A stretch of DNA of 64,000 nucleotides from Undaria pinnatifida (lineage: Eukaryota > Sar > Phaeophyceae > Laminariales > Alariaceae). This document shows, piece by piece, positions 1-10,499 of this stretch (positions are counted from its first letter, which is position 1; every line of letters starts with the position of its first letter). The stretch lies in the NCBI GenBank assembly GCA_012845835.1, contig JABAKD010000018.1, positions 2,747,229-2,811,228 on the forward strand, written 5' to 3'. Both the position numbers and the translations under genes were made by a program. The notes beneath the pieces are model-generated. The model was not told where the DNA came from. It saw only the letters and a program-made list of their open reading frames with translations, and did no database searches.

Positions 1-19
1 TAGTGGTAACCTTCCTCAT

Positions 20-57
20 GTCGAGCAGCCATGAAACGTTCGTTACAGAGAATCGCG
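20..57 (-). pseudogene. fragment related to the small membrane protein ORF at 15.4 kb
   Basis: About 27 bases (31-57) match the stretch at 15391-15416 with few differences, including the shared core GAAACGTTCGTT. At 15.4 kb that stretch is the N-terminal coding part of a minus-strand ORF. A homopolymer run follows here, so only a short piece is visible. The match is short and could reflect a shared repeat rather than a gene remnant. Confidence 0.25.
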
Positions 58-60
58 CTG

Positions 61-470
61 TTTTTTTTTTTTTTTTTTTTTTGGGGGGGGGGGCGGTATT
101 GCGTAGAATCAGTCATTTCTTGATTGTTTTGTTTCTGTTTGTTATTAGATCTAGGCTAGGGTGGGTGGGTGGTGGGAGGGCGTGTCTCGTTTCTTTCATG
201 ACCGGGTTTCCATCAGTCGCGCGAGTGACTCTGTACCTCACCGACAAAGACACGTTCGGCGATTCTTTTGTTGTAACGTAGCCAACAACCATGCCTCTTC
301 GTAAATAATATCGAGAATGTTAAACAGCAGCAGAGCCAAAGCCTGTGGGACACCGCAAGGAACACCCAGAAAGGGTCACTCGCGCGAGTGACGCCGAGAA
401 ACTGAAAAAAATGTGCCCTAAAGGCGGTACCCCCCCCCCCCCCCCCCCCCCCCCCGCCCCCACCGTCCTT
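61..470. repeat. MITE-like repeat with CGCGCG palindrome, copy 1
   Basis: This stretch opens with a T run and a G run followed by CGGTA and closes with GGCGGTACC and a long C run, so its ends are roughly inverted. Inside are a half site TCGCGCGAGTGACT (213-226) and a perfect 18-bp palindrome GTCACTCGCGCGAGTGAC at 375-392. The words 'CTGTACCTCRCCGA' and 'CCGCAAGGAACA' recur in copies near 10.1, 13.8 and 17.2 kb. No coding capacity is seen. The homopolymer runs make the exact ends uncertain. Confidence 0.5.
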
Positions 471-739
471 TTGGTCTATACAATTGGGTTGCCCAATATG
501 AAAGCTGTGTCTTTCTTACACGTGTCCCCTCCCCCCCCCCTCCCATTTTCTTAGCTAGAAACTTGGGCCTATAATTCTTTTTTCTATTCGGAGGAAGATA
601 GTAAATAGGACCAAATATTGTTGGTAAAAATAGATGAACATATAGTTTTTTGTGTCCACCGTAGGTCCTGTTTACTAGGGTCCCCCGTAATAACAAGATA
701 GTTATGAAATAATGAAGGCCGCCACGGGCCCTGGAGTTC

Positions 740-1345
740 CTTCCCTGGGACGGCGTGTTCATTGGGGTGCTCCATATGTCATGGGCCATTCCATCTTGCG
801 TCCTATAAAGCATAAACTCTCGGATATGTACAATCCAGATCTCGGATGTACGTGGCCTCCCAATAGGACATGCCATGGGACAGCCCCCTTAGCTCTTGCT
901 GGACGATCTGGAGGGGCCGTCCTATCGCAACGGCGACAGCTTATCGGGTTTTGGACGCGTCCCATATGGGACAATAAACGGGACAGCCCTTTCATGTGTT
1001 TTGTGTATACCGTGGACCATATACCACGTACGATGGGACAGCCCAGAAGACCCGTGCAGAAACCCGGGGGGACTCACCGTGGGCCATTCCACGTGACAGC
1101 CAGTAGGATGCCTGGAGTCCTATGGGCCATCCCATGGGACAGCCCGTATGACGTGCTTCCGGGCCTTCCCATGGAATAACCGTGCGCAGGCTTGCCACCC
1201 CATGGGTCATCAAGTGTACCCACAGCCCATAGGATGGGTCGCGTCCCATGGGCTTCGACATCCCACATGACATCATCCCATATGCGACATCCCATAAGAT
1301 ACTACGCCCAGGATCTTATATGGAACCTTTTCCCATGGGGCTTTT
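740..1345. repeat. degenerate array of CCCATGGG-type palindromes
   Basis: The words ATGGGCCATNCCATGGGACAG, CCCATGGG and CCCATATG recur many times at irregular spacing. The open frames seen on both strands here are by-products of this palindromic word and show no protein-like features. It looks like an old, strongly diverged satellite. Confidence 0.5.
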
Positions 1346-1381
1346 CCCATGAGGTGTGCTATCTATCCCACATACATGTAT

Positions 1382-1950
1382 CCATGTACTACTGTAAAGT
1401 CCCTCGCATCAAGTCGATCAATCAATCAACCAATCATTAAATCGATCAGGCTAGGTCGCCATGGTTCTTTGAGTCACAAAAGGCCAGGACGTTCTGTAGT
1501 ATCGCACATCTCGCGCCCGTTTTGTTCCCGTACGAACGTCGTTTGACGGTTTCACGCAAAAATACACTGCTTCAAGTTTTTTTTTCTTGTGTTTTCCCGT
1601 GCGGATATGATACCTGTAGCACACATGAGGATACAATCTTTTAGCACCATCGCACCAACGGCGTCATTCCGGTTCGATCCACACGCGACAACCGCCACAA
1701 CCAACCCACTCTTCCTCACCCTACGTGCGACCAGCTGTAGGCTCGGCCCGTCCAAGACAACACATCTTCAACGGTAAGACACCTCCCTTCGCCGAGAACA
1801 CACAGAACGCGCAGGTAGGTGAACATCTGTGAACGCCCACATGTTCCACGAGCATTTTTTGACGGCAACAACCAAGGGTGTCTCGGATACACATCTCGGA
1901 TACACACACAAAGCAGAGCGCGGGCATGTTTTACAGCTAGCAGGTGTACC
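1382..1950. other. non-coding stretch, nothing recognised
   Basis: The stretch contains a short CAAT-rich run near 1418-1440 and a T run near 1577. No exon, RNA gene or element end could be supported. Confidence 0.4.
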
Positions 1951-1974
1951 GGGTATCTATCTCTCGGATAGACG

Positions 1975-2545
1975 AACCAGCCCGAGGTTTGCGTTCGATG
2001 TGCGAGGTAGGGAGACGTACGACACGCGGACGCGTGGCATGAAGATACCAAACCTTTGCGCGCTTTTTTAGCAGGGTTGATACGAAAAAAGGATGCAACA
2101 AGCAGCGGCCATTTTTGATGCAGCCAGCCGTATCTTCTCCCTGAAACGCGAAGCATCCCGCGGTCACCGAGTGAGGTGCTTTGTATAGGAGGAGAGTGTC
2201 CGATGTTCATCGTAGCAGGGGGATGTGGGACCACAGCGCACGTACGCGCAGCACGAAAATTCCCGTACTTCTGCTGCTGCAGCTGCTGCTGCTGCAAGCC
2301 TTCTTCGTAGAGGATAGACAAAAACAACGCGTGTCGCGGTTCGTGACGTGAGGTGTAGACTAGGATGTGAATGCGCGCGTACGATGTGCGTAATGTTTTG
2401 GTCTACTCTCTACGGCACAAGAATTATCGCCAGATTGCAGAGTGAGGTAGGAGATGTTTGTCCGACATGCCCAGTAGTAGGGAGACATACGATAAACGCA
2501 CACGCGGCATACATATGAAGATACCTACACCTGCTGCTGCTGTTG
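1975..2545 (+). repeat. diverged direct duplication, about 470 bp apart
   Basis: The segment at about 2011-2055 (GGAGACGTACGACACGCGGA, then a GAAGATACC tail) recurs at about 2481-2527 (GGAGACATACGATAAACGCA, same tail). The intervening DNA carries CTG/CAG triplet runs at 2271-2295; another short run follows the second copy. It is non-coding as far as I can see. Confidence 0.4.
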
Positions 2546-2549
2546 CGGG

Positions 2550-3300
2550 CTATATTCCCCGAGAGCTGACAAGACAACGCGTGCCTTTCGTTTGGTGGCC
2601 TGTATACTCTGCGTTTGCGATGATCTGTAGGATGTGTATGCGCGTATGTATGTGTGCGGGGCATTGTGCCCGCGAAAATATCTGGTTCTGGATTTTTTTT
2701 TTCTTTCTTTGCTGATCGCGGGAGGCGTAACCGGCGCCTGCATCCTCGGGGATTAGCGGGTGGATGCTCGTACAGCAGTAAGTAGCCTGTTTCGCTGAAG
2801 ACCAAGGCTTCGGTACGGTGCGGGTACCAACCCGCTCTTTACTACCGAGGGCCAACGTCGCCTGCGCTGGTGGCCCTGCACCTCGAGCTCAAAATCAGGC
2901 TATGCAACAAAGTGTTGTTTGCGCAGCTCATAGCAACCAAATTTTCATGGCGGCGGGATATCTCGGGAAACCCAACACCACTAAAGCTTGAGATTGCGCA
3001 CAATAATAGCGTAGTCACCAGTGGCAGCAAACGTGATTCCCTTACGTACAGTGGTGTTGGTCTGATGTGCCAGCCGCACGGCCTGCAGACATTGCTTCTG
3101 TGTCAGAGGGGCGGGAATCAACCAGTGTTCGGGGCTGTGCTTCGTACAGCCAGCCGGCACGCGGACGAGGAGAGTGTATGCAGCAAATCAGCTCGCAAGA
3201 CACAGATACGGTTGGACACCTCGGGATAGACCCGGACAATAAGTACTGTTCTTAGGCGACATTGGCGTGGTGCATAACGGTGCGGCGATACTAACATATA
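2550..3300. other. non-coding stretch, nothing recognised
   Basis: Open frames in this stretch overlap each other on both strands and show no domain, signal peptide or zinc-finger pattern. No repeat ends were recognised. Confidence 0.35.
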
Positions 3301-3304
3301 CTCC

Positions 3305-3625
3305 GGAGTATATTTTATCTCTACTTCGTATTCAAAACCTGAAGTTGCTCTTCGGGCGGAAAACGGTTTCAAATGTGTTTGCTTGCTTTGTAATGTTTGG
3401 TGTGCACACGTTGTACGGTGGCACATTGTTGCATGTACTAATAGGTTTGAGAGAGCGCTGCGGCTAGGTCCCAAGGAAATTTGAAGCTCACACGAAGCGC
3501 ACCAACCTTGAAAGTAATTGGTCTAAAAATATATCAAAATTCAAACTTAAAGTTACGTTTCGCGCAGAAAACGGTTTCAAGGATGGGCGTTTTTGAATTC
3601 TTCTGGCGTTTGGTGTGTATCCGAG
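3305..3625 (+). repeat. diverged tandem duplication (about 220 bp)
   Basis: The word GCAGAAAACGGTTTCAA (3562-3578), preceded by TTCG and followed about 25 bases later by TTTGGTGTG, has an earlier version at 3354-3372 (GGCGGAAAACGGTTTCAA) with a similar downstream TTTGGTGTG. The two units are about 75-80% alike by eye. Confidence 0.35.
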
Positions 3626-4023
3626 AAAGGTAGCATCTAGGTAAGGCAAACTACATACGCAAAGCGCCAAGAAAATGCTACCACCAAGCTCACCGAAGCT
3701 TTGTGTCGTATTAAAAGCATGCTGTTGTTATGTTTCGGGAATATATCTGTTTCAGAGAAACGTGTAAACTTGTACCTTTGGGTGATTTGGTCAAAGTGCG
3801 TATATACAGCCAGCGTACAGAAATAAACGGCGATTTTATAGGGCAGTACGTACCGGGGTGCTCGTCGATGTTGCATTATAAATGTATAGACTAGACTATA
3901 CATATATATTTGCCTTCTGATTGCGTGCAGTGCGTACGTAACTCACTTCAAGCTGCACTTCTTGAACGAGCAATGCCGTCTCTTTCTTGCGGTAGATTCA
4001 TGCTACGGTACACTGACGCTTCT

Positions 4024-4158
4024 CGCTTGAACATGGAGGCTAGGTCAGGAACATCTCTTCCCTGCTGCTCTCAGCGGACATCGTCGCCAGCTTGCCGACG
4101 GCTATGCGCTATGGGGCAACAGCAGTCGATCTCGACCACGCCCGTCGAAGCCCCGTTT
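4024..4158 (+). pseudogene. decayed copy of first exon of the 4.65-kb gene
   Basis: This stretch aligns base by base with 4645-4775, the first exon of the secreted-protein gene downstream. Shared words include AGGAACATCTCTTC, CTGCTGCTCTCAGCGG and ACAGCAGTC. Here the ATG equivalent (4032) is followed by a frame that differs through small indels, so the signal peptide is not preserved. It is probably a tandem duplicate of the gene start that lost function about 620 bp upstream of the intact copy. Confidence 0.6.
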
Positions 4159-4654
4159 TGCTATCTGTTTCCTTCGCACTTCTTTAGCTCCTTGCCGCAT
4201 TCGTTGCTCGGATCCGGGGTCACATAGCAGCCCCCCGTACTGGTGTTCGTCAATTTTTAGTCGGAACGGCATCCACGCTATACTGGCGTCCGGGAGGACA
4301 ACATAAATATAAACGTTAAACTTAGACGGGATAAACATCTGTTGTTTGCCTTCCGACAACCAATTTTCAGTACTGTAGTCTACACACAATACATACAGCG
4401 GCAGGGCGTACTTCATTTTCAGATGTAGAACGAATACTCGCGTGCACTTTTTCATCTGGGTGCGATGGTAGCGCGACAAGTTCACAACAATGATTCATCT
4501 CCCGGGAATATTTTTAAAGGTTTGATCGACATTTAAGGTTGTGTTCGTTGTATCGCACACTGTCGGAAGGGAAAAAACAACATACATGACAACATTACAC
4601 TGCAAACCGCTTTTTTTCAGATTTTAATCAGTGCGTTTAAGCCGGCGGGAGAAC

Positions 4655-4847
4655 ATGGTGGCTATCAGGAACATCTCTTCGCTGCTGCTCTCAGCGGGCA
4701 TCGTCGTCAGCCTAACGACTACCACACTCGGACAGCAGCAGTCCAGCACAACCGCACCCGTTGAAGGCCCACCGCGCGGCAGCGGCGGCGGTGGTGGCGG
4801 TAATGATGGCAGCGGCGGAGGCCCGCCCAACACCGAGGGAGGAGGTG
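4655..4847 (+). CDS. exon 1: signal peptide and Gly-rich linker
   Basis: The ATG at 4655 opens a frame with a basic N-terminus, a hydrophobic core over residues 6-20 and a likely cleavage site before the Gln cluster. A poly-Gly/Asn/Pro stretch follows. The exon is cut at GTACGT (donor at 4848) after the first base of a Gly codon. A second possible donor lies 3 bases earlier and keeps the same phase. An upstream decayed copy (4024) supports this being a real gene start. The first exon at 59129 has the same design. Confidence 0.6.
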
Positions 4848-6610
4848 GTACGTATGATGAACGCTTGTATCTTGTCAGACGTTGCGGGCACAGATATTCC
4901 AAATTTCATGGGTGTGCGTGTACATTATGAGGTGAAAATCGTACTCAGCTGTTTCCTTTCGTAGTGCAGACCGCCCCTTCTCCGGGTTGTACGGACTACG
5001 GTCATGCACGTGATGGCGGTAATTTCGCCCCGCCGTCCCCCCTCTGTGTTCATTCCCCGCTGTCATAGCATTACCATGAGACAACCCTCTTCTTACATCC
5101 GCTCCCAGCGGTCGCATCTCCACTCCCTCCCTTACAAACCGCGTCCACAAACACCCTGGAAACCTCGATAATCGGCGTGCCATACACAACGCCATGATCC
5201 ACAAATTTCTATCAACGCTGTATATATGCTGTTGCTATCCATTAAGAGTGCACTGAAAACGTGTAGACTTGTGCAGGCCTTATTCTTGTTGCAAGCACTG
5301 AGCAAGGACGCTAAACGTCGTTTTGTTCATAAATACTCGCACTGAGACTCTCTATCATATCCCACCCTCTCTCGATCCTGAATGCACGCCCCAACACGCG
5401 CCCTTCCATATTACTCTCCGTTCGCACATCAGGATCATGGAACAGCCCCTCGCCCATGTCTGCCCCCGGCAGCATCGCCACGCCCTCCCCTACCATCGCC
5501 TCCATGAGCACCATGGAAACCCCCACAAACGACGCTTCGACAACACCCGCACCACTGTCCTCATTCCAACTCCCCCGGACAAATGCTCCAGGAGCCCCCG
5601 CTCTCCCCCCCCCCAGGGCCGGAAACCCGACTTTCGATCCCTCCCCCTCCCCGACAATGCCGGCCAAATTTGTGGGAGCTCCCTCTGCCGTGGATGTGGG
5701 AATGGCGGAGGGGAATGGGGGGGGGCCTCTCTTTGACTTCGATCTTCCCCGCACCGGGGCCCCCACAGCGGCCCCAACGGGTAACTTCCACGACTATGGG
5801 GCTCCTAGCGCGGGAGTAGGAGCTACGTTTTCGCCGACGTTTGACGGTGCGTTTTGTTTTTTGGGGGGGGGGTCGACTGTTTTGGGTAGTCGTGGTTGTT
5901 TTCCCCGCCGCTTGTTGTTTGTCGCTGCTGTGGCAGGGTAGCGGTTGGCTACGATATGTTTAAAAATAAGGTTGTGTTCGGTCTCCGTCAGTTGTTCAGC
6001 GGTGCGCCCCCACTTCTGTCCTAACGGAGATTGGCCTCGATGGTGGGGCTCCCGTGCTTAGGATGGGTGCGGCCTTTTTTGCGCCAACACTCGACAGTGC
6101 TTAGAGGGATATTTTGAATGTTTTGCGTAGGCGTGCGTGTTTGTGTGATTATTATACGTTGTCGCGACTGTGACTTGTTCGATCGTTCGATGGAGTCGGT
6201 GGGCGTTGCGTTTGTTTTGTGGCACTAGGCGTGGGCACCAGAGTGAGAAGAGCATTCTTTTCTCGTGACTTCTGGAAACCCGACAGGCGCTTGATTGCAA
6301 TGCGTCGGTTGAAAATATCAAAAACGGTCAAACGTTTTCGGTTTTGGATATTTTTCTAGGGCATTACTGTGCACATACACGAGACTGCAGCAGTGAACAA
6401 CTCGAGCACGCATATATATGCGGCGGCGTCAGAGTTGAGCCCACAAGGCAACGAGCGGAACCAGCATACATACCCATGTATTCATTTCATCATATATCAC
6501 TCCTTATATCTGCCTACCGCTATCAACGAACCAACCAATCAATCAATCAGCCAACCAACCAGGCAGTCAATAAATCAACCAATCAATCAATCAATCAATT
6601 AATCCACCAC

Positions 6611-6641
<31 letters not shown>

Positions 6642-8410
6642 ACCAATCAACCAATAAATCAATCAATCCATAAATCAATCAACTAACCAATCAATCAATC
6701 GATCAATCAATCGATCAATCAATCAATTCATGTATCTGCCAATCTATCCGACATGCTTTTCACACACTTAGTATTAGTCGATAAAACTCAACGCGCAGAT
6801 TCTTACTATAACAAGTACTCCTACACACCGTCTTGTTGCAATGCAGGATCTTCCTGGATGTCCGGCTCAGACGCGCACGAGTCTGGTGCCCCCACCTCCT
6901 CCCCTACACCTGCCGACTACATGGAAGCTGTAACCAGCAGCCCCACAGCCTCGGGTGGCGACGGCATGGTTGTCCGCATGCTCCTCCAGTCCATGTTCAA
7001 ATCAGCCCCCCAGGCGTCACCATCTACGATCGCAGAAGGTAGTTTTTTTTTGTACGGAATTTCGGCGTTTGATTTTCGCAATTATCTATGGCATTGAACC
7101 TGTTTCGGGATTTTCAATAACTGCGCTCCCTTTCCCCTGCCGCCCCCCTCCACCCCCCTCCCTTCGTCACTCCTTCCCACCCCTCCACCACACCGTGATT
7201 CCAGAATGATAGGTTTATACACCAGTGTCATACACACACCACCTTTGCTCCGCTTCACGGCCCGCCGCGCTCTACCCCCCCCTTTGCGCCCCATATCGCC
7301 GTTCGACCTTACCGTTGTGCGTCCAATTCGTGGTAGGTACACGGATGAAACGCCCCCCCCCCCGTGCCTTACTGCATTCACTGTTACGAGGGAAGGCATC
7401 GCCAATCTCTCCGTGGCGTAACATACTTAGCGTGCTCGTGAGAAGTGACTACAAATCAATTATATACCAGGTTCTATTAATAGCGGACTGCAGAGTCCAT
7501 GTTCCGAAACTCACCTCCTTCGCACGCCGACGCTCTTACCCATTTACCCTCTACGCCCCACCCCATCGTGGCAAAGCAAGGTTGTAAACGGAGCGGACCC
7601 TACGAAGCCGACCACTCCACCGCCGACGAGCCTAAAATTCACGCACGTATGATCCCCCCTCGTCAGGCTCTCCATCGCTCCATTCCATTTTCGTGCACGT
7701 CCCGCCTCCGTCCCCATTCCATCCCTACACTCCATCCCACTCCACGAGTGTTGTCACCACATTCTTCCCCCCCCCCAGCCTGCACTGGTTCGCGAAATAT
7801 TGTCGAGACAGCGGATCGGATGAAGCAGGCAACTTCTCTCCCTCCACCCCCCGCCCCCTTCCCAACATCCCACCGGGGTGCCATAGTCTCAACATGGAGA
7901 ATGCTCCTCTATTGTACTGTAATACCCCCCCCACTCCACGTCACTCAACTCCATTATATCCTACCCCTCCGGTCCACCCTAGCCTCCTCACCCCCGATGA
8001 CCCCCTCCCGACCGTCCTTCCCCCAACTGTTACACCAACGATTCTCGAAACAAAAATGAGTGTTCGACGAAGCCTATAACTCCACCCACACCGAAGCATC
8101 TTCTTCTGCTTCGACCATATCCGACAACCCCCTCCCATTTCCAACCCTTCCCCAACCCCTTCACCCCCCTCCACCTTTCCCTACCTCCAGTCCCAATCCC
8201 TTCCAACAACACCCCCCCCCCCCTCTTCCCCCACGCCAATTATTCACCAAAGATTCTCGTGCACAGGGCGCGCACGACCAAGTTGAAGCATCATCTGCCC
8301 ACTCTGTCCATGCCGGCGTAGAATACGACATCCCCGCCAACGTGTACGGAGCGCCTGGCGACGTCCGTTCCCGCTCCAAGGCAAAGCGTGCCCTCCGTGG
8401 GGCCCCGTAA
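4655..8410 (+). CDS. multi-exon secreted Ser/Thr/Pro-rich protein gene (exon model)
   Basis: I join exons 4655-4847, 5433-5846, 6847-7038, 7494-7580, 7779-7877 and 8253-8410 with TAA at 8408. Every internal exon has a length divisible by three, every intron interrupts a codon after its first base, and each border has GT and AG. The protein starts with a signal peptide (hydrophobic core SSLLLSAGIVV), then Gln and poly-Gly, followed by Ser/Thr/Pro-rich exons that resemble mucin or extracellular-matrix linkers. Exons 2 and 3 begin with similar GS-W-S motifs, which suggests exon duplication. Another exon may start at 8073. No catalytic domain is recognised. Exons 4 and 5 are weaker than 1-3 because they lie in C-rich DNA. 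Confidence 0.55.
5433..5846 (+). CDS. exon 2: Ser/Thr/Pro-rich segment
   Basis: The acceptor ends in CATCAG at 5432. The exon is 414 bases (138 codons) and ends at donor GTGCG (5847). It encodes a Ser, Pro, Thr, Ala and Met-rich stretch with several SxST and APT motifs and no cysteines in the first half, typical of a low-complexity secreted linker. The same bases are open in several other frames because of C-runs, but only this frame continues across both splice sites in phase 1. Confidence 0.55.
6527..6730 (+). repeat. (CAAT)n microsatellite, impure
   Basis: About 200 bases are built of CAAT/CAAC units with scattered substitutions, inside the putative intron between exons 2 and 3. The open frames across it (NQSINQSI) are a by-product of the repeat. 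Confidence 0.85.
6847..7038 (+). CDS. exon 3: Ser/Thr/Pro-rich segment
   Basis: The acceptor is ATGCAG (to 6846) and the donor is GTAGTT (7039). The exon is 192 bases (64 codons). Its start (GSSWMSGS) resembles the start of exon 2 (GSWNSPS), which suggests duplication of a phase-1 exon. It encodes a Ser/Thr/Pro/Met-rich stretch. Confidence 0.55.
7494..7580 (+). CDS. exon 4 (tentative)
   Basis: The acceptor is GACTGCAG (to 7493) and the donor is GTTGTA (7581). The exon is 87 bases and open, beginning with the residues SMFRNSPP after the shared codon. The phase matches its neighbours. The exon is small and the donor is weak. Confidence 0.4.
7779..7877 (+). CDS. exon 5 (tentative)
   Basis: The acceptor is a C-tract followed by CAG (to 7778) and the donor is GTGCCA (7878). 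The exon is 99 bases and in the phase required by exon 4. The encoded peptide is rich in Pro and Thr. The C-rich surroundings give many possible acceptors. Confidence 0.35.
8253..8410 (+). CDS. last exon, charged C-terminus
   Basis: The acceptor is ACCAAAG (to 8252) behind a very long pyrimidine tract (8120-8240). The frame runs 52 codons to TAA (8408-8410). The peptide is hydrophilic and ends with a basic segment (RSRSKAKRALRGAP), unlike the Pro-rich upstream exons. There is no membrane anchor. An alternative model extends this frame back to 8073, where another phase-1 acceptor lies. Confidence 0.45.
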
Positions 8411-8665
8411 GAGGTGCCCCAGACCTCGGGTGTCCCGAAAAAAAGAGAGTACCATGCGGGGTTTCTCGTGCGGCGTGTTCCCTTACAAACGTCCCATACA
8501 GGGGGCCCCGTAGCGGGTGTCTCATACAGAGGGTCCCGTAACGGGTGTCCCGTATATGAAGTCCCGTGGAAGGGCTCTCTCGTGCGGAGTGTCCCCCGAC
8601 GGGTGTCCCGTACAAGGGGTTTTGTAGCCGGAGTTCCGTAGGGAGGCTTTTTGTATCGGGGGTAC
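8385..8665 (+). repeat. degenerate minisatellite of GGTGTCCCGTA-type units
   Basis: Variants of GGGTGTCCCGTACAAG recur about every 21-25 bases, beginning at the stop codon of the upstream gene. The repeat overlaps the probable 3' end of that gene. Confidence 0.55.
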
Positions 8666-8734
8666 CGACTGAGGATTTTGTTGGGGGAGGGGGGGCGGGG
8701 GGATCTCCGTGTTCACTGTCGAGCATAGGTATCT

Positions 8735-8880
8735 CGCGCGGGTGGTCCTGCACCTCGCTCAAACCATGGTGGATTAGTTTTTTTCCAGAGACTCGAAAAC
8801 ACGGAATCGGCTAGTGGCGGTCGCTCTCTCAGGTGGCTATGAACCTCGCTAACACAGCGCAAGAACCGCATGGAATAAAC
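8735..8880. repeat. fragments of the CGCGCG-palindrome repeat family
   Basis: The words TCGCGCGGGTGGTCCTGCAC followed by CTCGCT and, further on, CTATGAACCTCGCTAACACAGCG match the core of the family at 200-260 and 10100-10190. The ends are not visible. Confidence 0.35.
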
Positions 8881-8899
8881 TCGAAAAATGCGGAATGGC

Positions 8900-10070
8900 T
8901 TGTGGAGCGCCGCTCATTAGTGTGTCATAGAAAATTGTAGCCAAATGCTACTACTGTGCAGTGCGTTGGGGGCGGAGCTGGGGTCAAGGTTGCCCAGCGA
9001 TATTGGAGTAGAACGTGCACATTTCTTACTTGAACTTTTTTTCGGAATTTCACACATCGTTTTTCATATGATTTTTTTTTTTTTACCTCGGTTGGGGGCC
9101 TTGGTTTAGTAGGTATTACCGCAACGGACGCGGCATTCCCTACGGTGGTTTGGCCACACGACAGGCATGCGCAAGCTTCGAGTTACTCGTAATTTCACAG
9201 ACAACGTAACTTATAGTTTCTTCATTATTGTATGGTTGTACCGGTACAGGGTATGACCAATGACCACAATAGACACAGAGTGTCATGCCTGGTAGGTGTG
9301 ATCACTACGGGCAAATTATACCACCTATGCGCTCTGCGCAAGGTTGTAGCTAGACCGGGCGCCCTCAGGCGGTCTTGTAGCTGGCAAACGTTGTATGCCT
9401 TACCACGACAGACACAGAATGCCACGCGTGCTCTCGGGGGGGGGGGTATATAAACAGGAGCGGCCGCTTTCATCTCGAGGTGGTGCAGTTAACACGACAT
9501 GAGGGGCCACCTCCACCCCTCGGAGTCGCTGTAGTTCTTCATGCGGACGAAGAAAATGGCTCGAAGAGGGCTGGCTGTCGGGGGTTCACAGCAGATTTCT
9601 AACGGTACATGGAATCATCGACCCCGGTGGGTAGACAATTGGTCCAAGCCTGACTTTGAAGCACGTGCTCCGCTGAGCCAGCCAGCTCTGTTGTGAAGAA
9701 CGTTTGCTCTTCGGGTCCATGGACCCAGATATCACATACCGGTAACGCGTCGAGGAGCAACCTCTTGTTTCATCTCTGGCAGAAACGCCCATGCATGGCA
9801 GAAGCCGTGAAATGGGTCAAGAGACGTTTTGTTTTCACCAACAGCACTGCCGAGATGTACGTATGACGCATGCCTAACTAGCCCATGGGCCCGGACACTC
9901 AATACCAGTGAGTGGTGCCGAGGAGGAGGCATCTTCTTCCTTCCTGTCCGGCAGAGACCGCGCATCGCAGAAACCAGAGACGGCCGCTGGGTTGGGGTGT
10001 ATTTAGTATACATACAGCATTGCCGAAACAACAAGCCTGATTAAGGCTGCAGAAGGTAGGGAGGATGTTA
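8900..10070. other. non-coding stretch, nothing firm
   Basis: The stretch holds overlapping short open frames on both strands with no domain. The words GACAGACACAGAATGCCA and GACACAGAGTGTCATGCC (9270-9430) suggest a diverged duplication. Confidence 0.35.
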
Positions 10071-10077
10071 CGACTGT

Positions 10078-10350
10078 TTTGATACCCCCCCGTTTTTCTC
10101 TACTGGGTCTGAGCCCCTCGCGCACGCGACTGATTCTGTACCTCGCCGATACGAACACGTTAGGTGATTTGTTTGGCGCAGCGTGGCTATCGCTCCCACT
10201 GAGAGGGTTATCATATCAGAAAAATTAAGATAGCACGAACGCCCGTGACCACGCAAGGAACAGGTTGCCGTGGTCACCCAACACGAGTGTGACCCGGAGC
10301 CACTGGAACGAAAGACCCGAAAGCTACATAACCCCCTACCCCCCAAAAGC
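10078..10350. repeat. MITE-like repeat with CGCGCG palindrome, copy 2
   Basis: The stretch starts after GATACCCCCCC and ends at CCCCCTACCCCCC. It has the family words CTGTACCTCGCCGATACGAA, GGTGATTTGTTTGGCGCAGC and GCAAGGAACAGG at the same relative positions as the copies at 61 and 13765. It is non-coding. Confidence 0.45.
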
Positions 10351-10394
10351 ATGCCTGCATTGAGCGTATCATATCATGACTACGGTGTAAGGGA

Positions 10395-10485
10395 GGAAGG
10401 GTACTCACGATTTTCTTTGCCGAGTATAGCGCCCTCGCGCGAATGGCTCAATACCTCGCTACAAACCACCAACATATGATTTTAC
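10395..10485. repeat. fragment of the CGCGCG-palindrome family
   Basis: GCCCTCGCGCGAATGGCTCA followed by ATACCTCGCTACAAACC matches the family core. The flanks do not match. Confidence 0.3.
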
Positions 10486-10499
10486 CTGGAGGGCAATGC

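Noticed and set aside
740-1300. Overlapping frames of 70-155 codons as genes
   Set aside because: They arise from the palindromic CCCATGGG-type repeat, which reads similarly on both strands.
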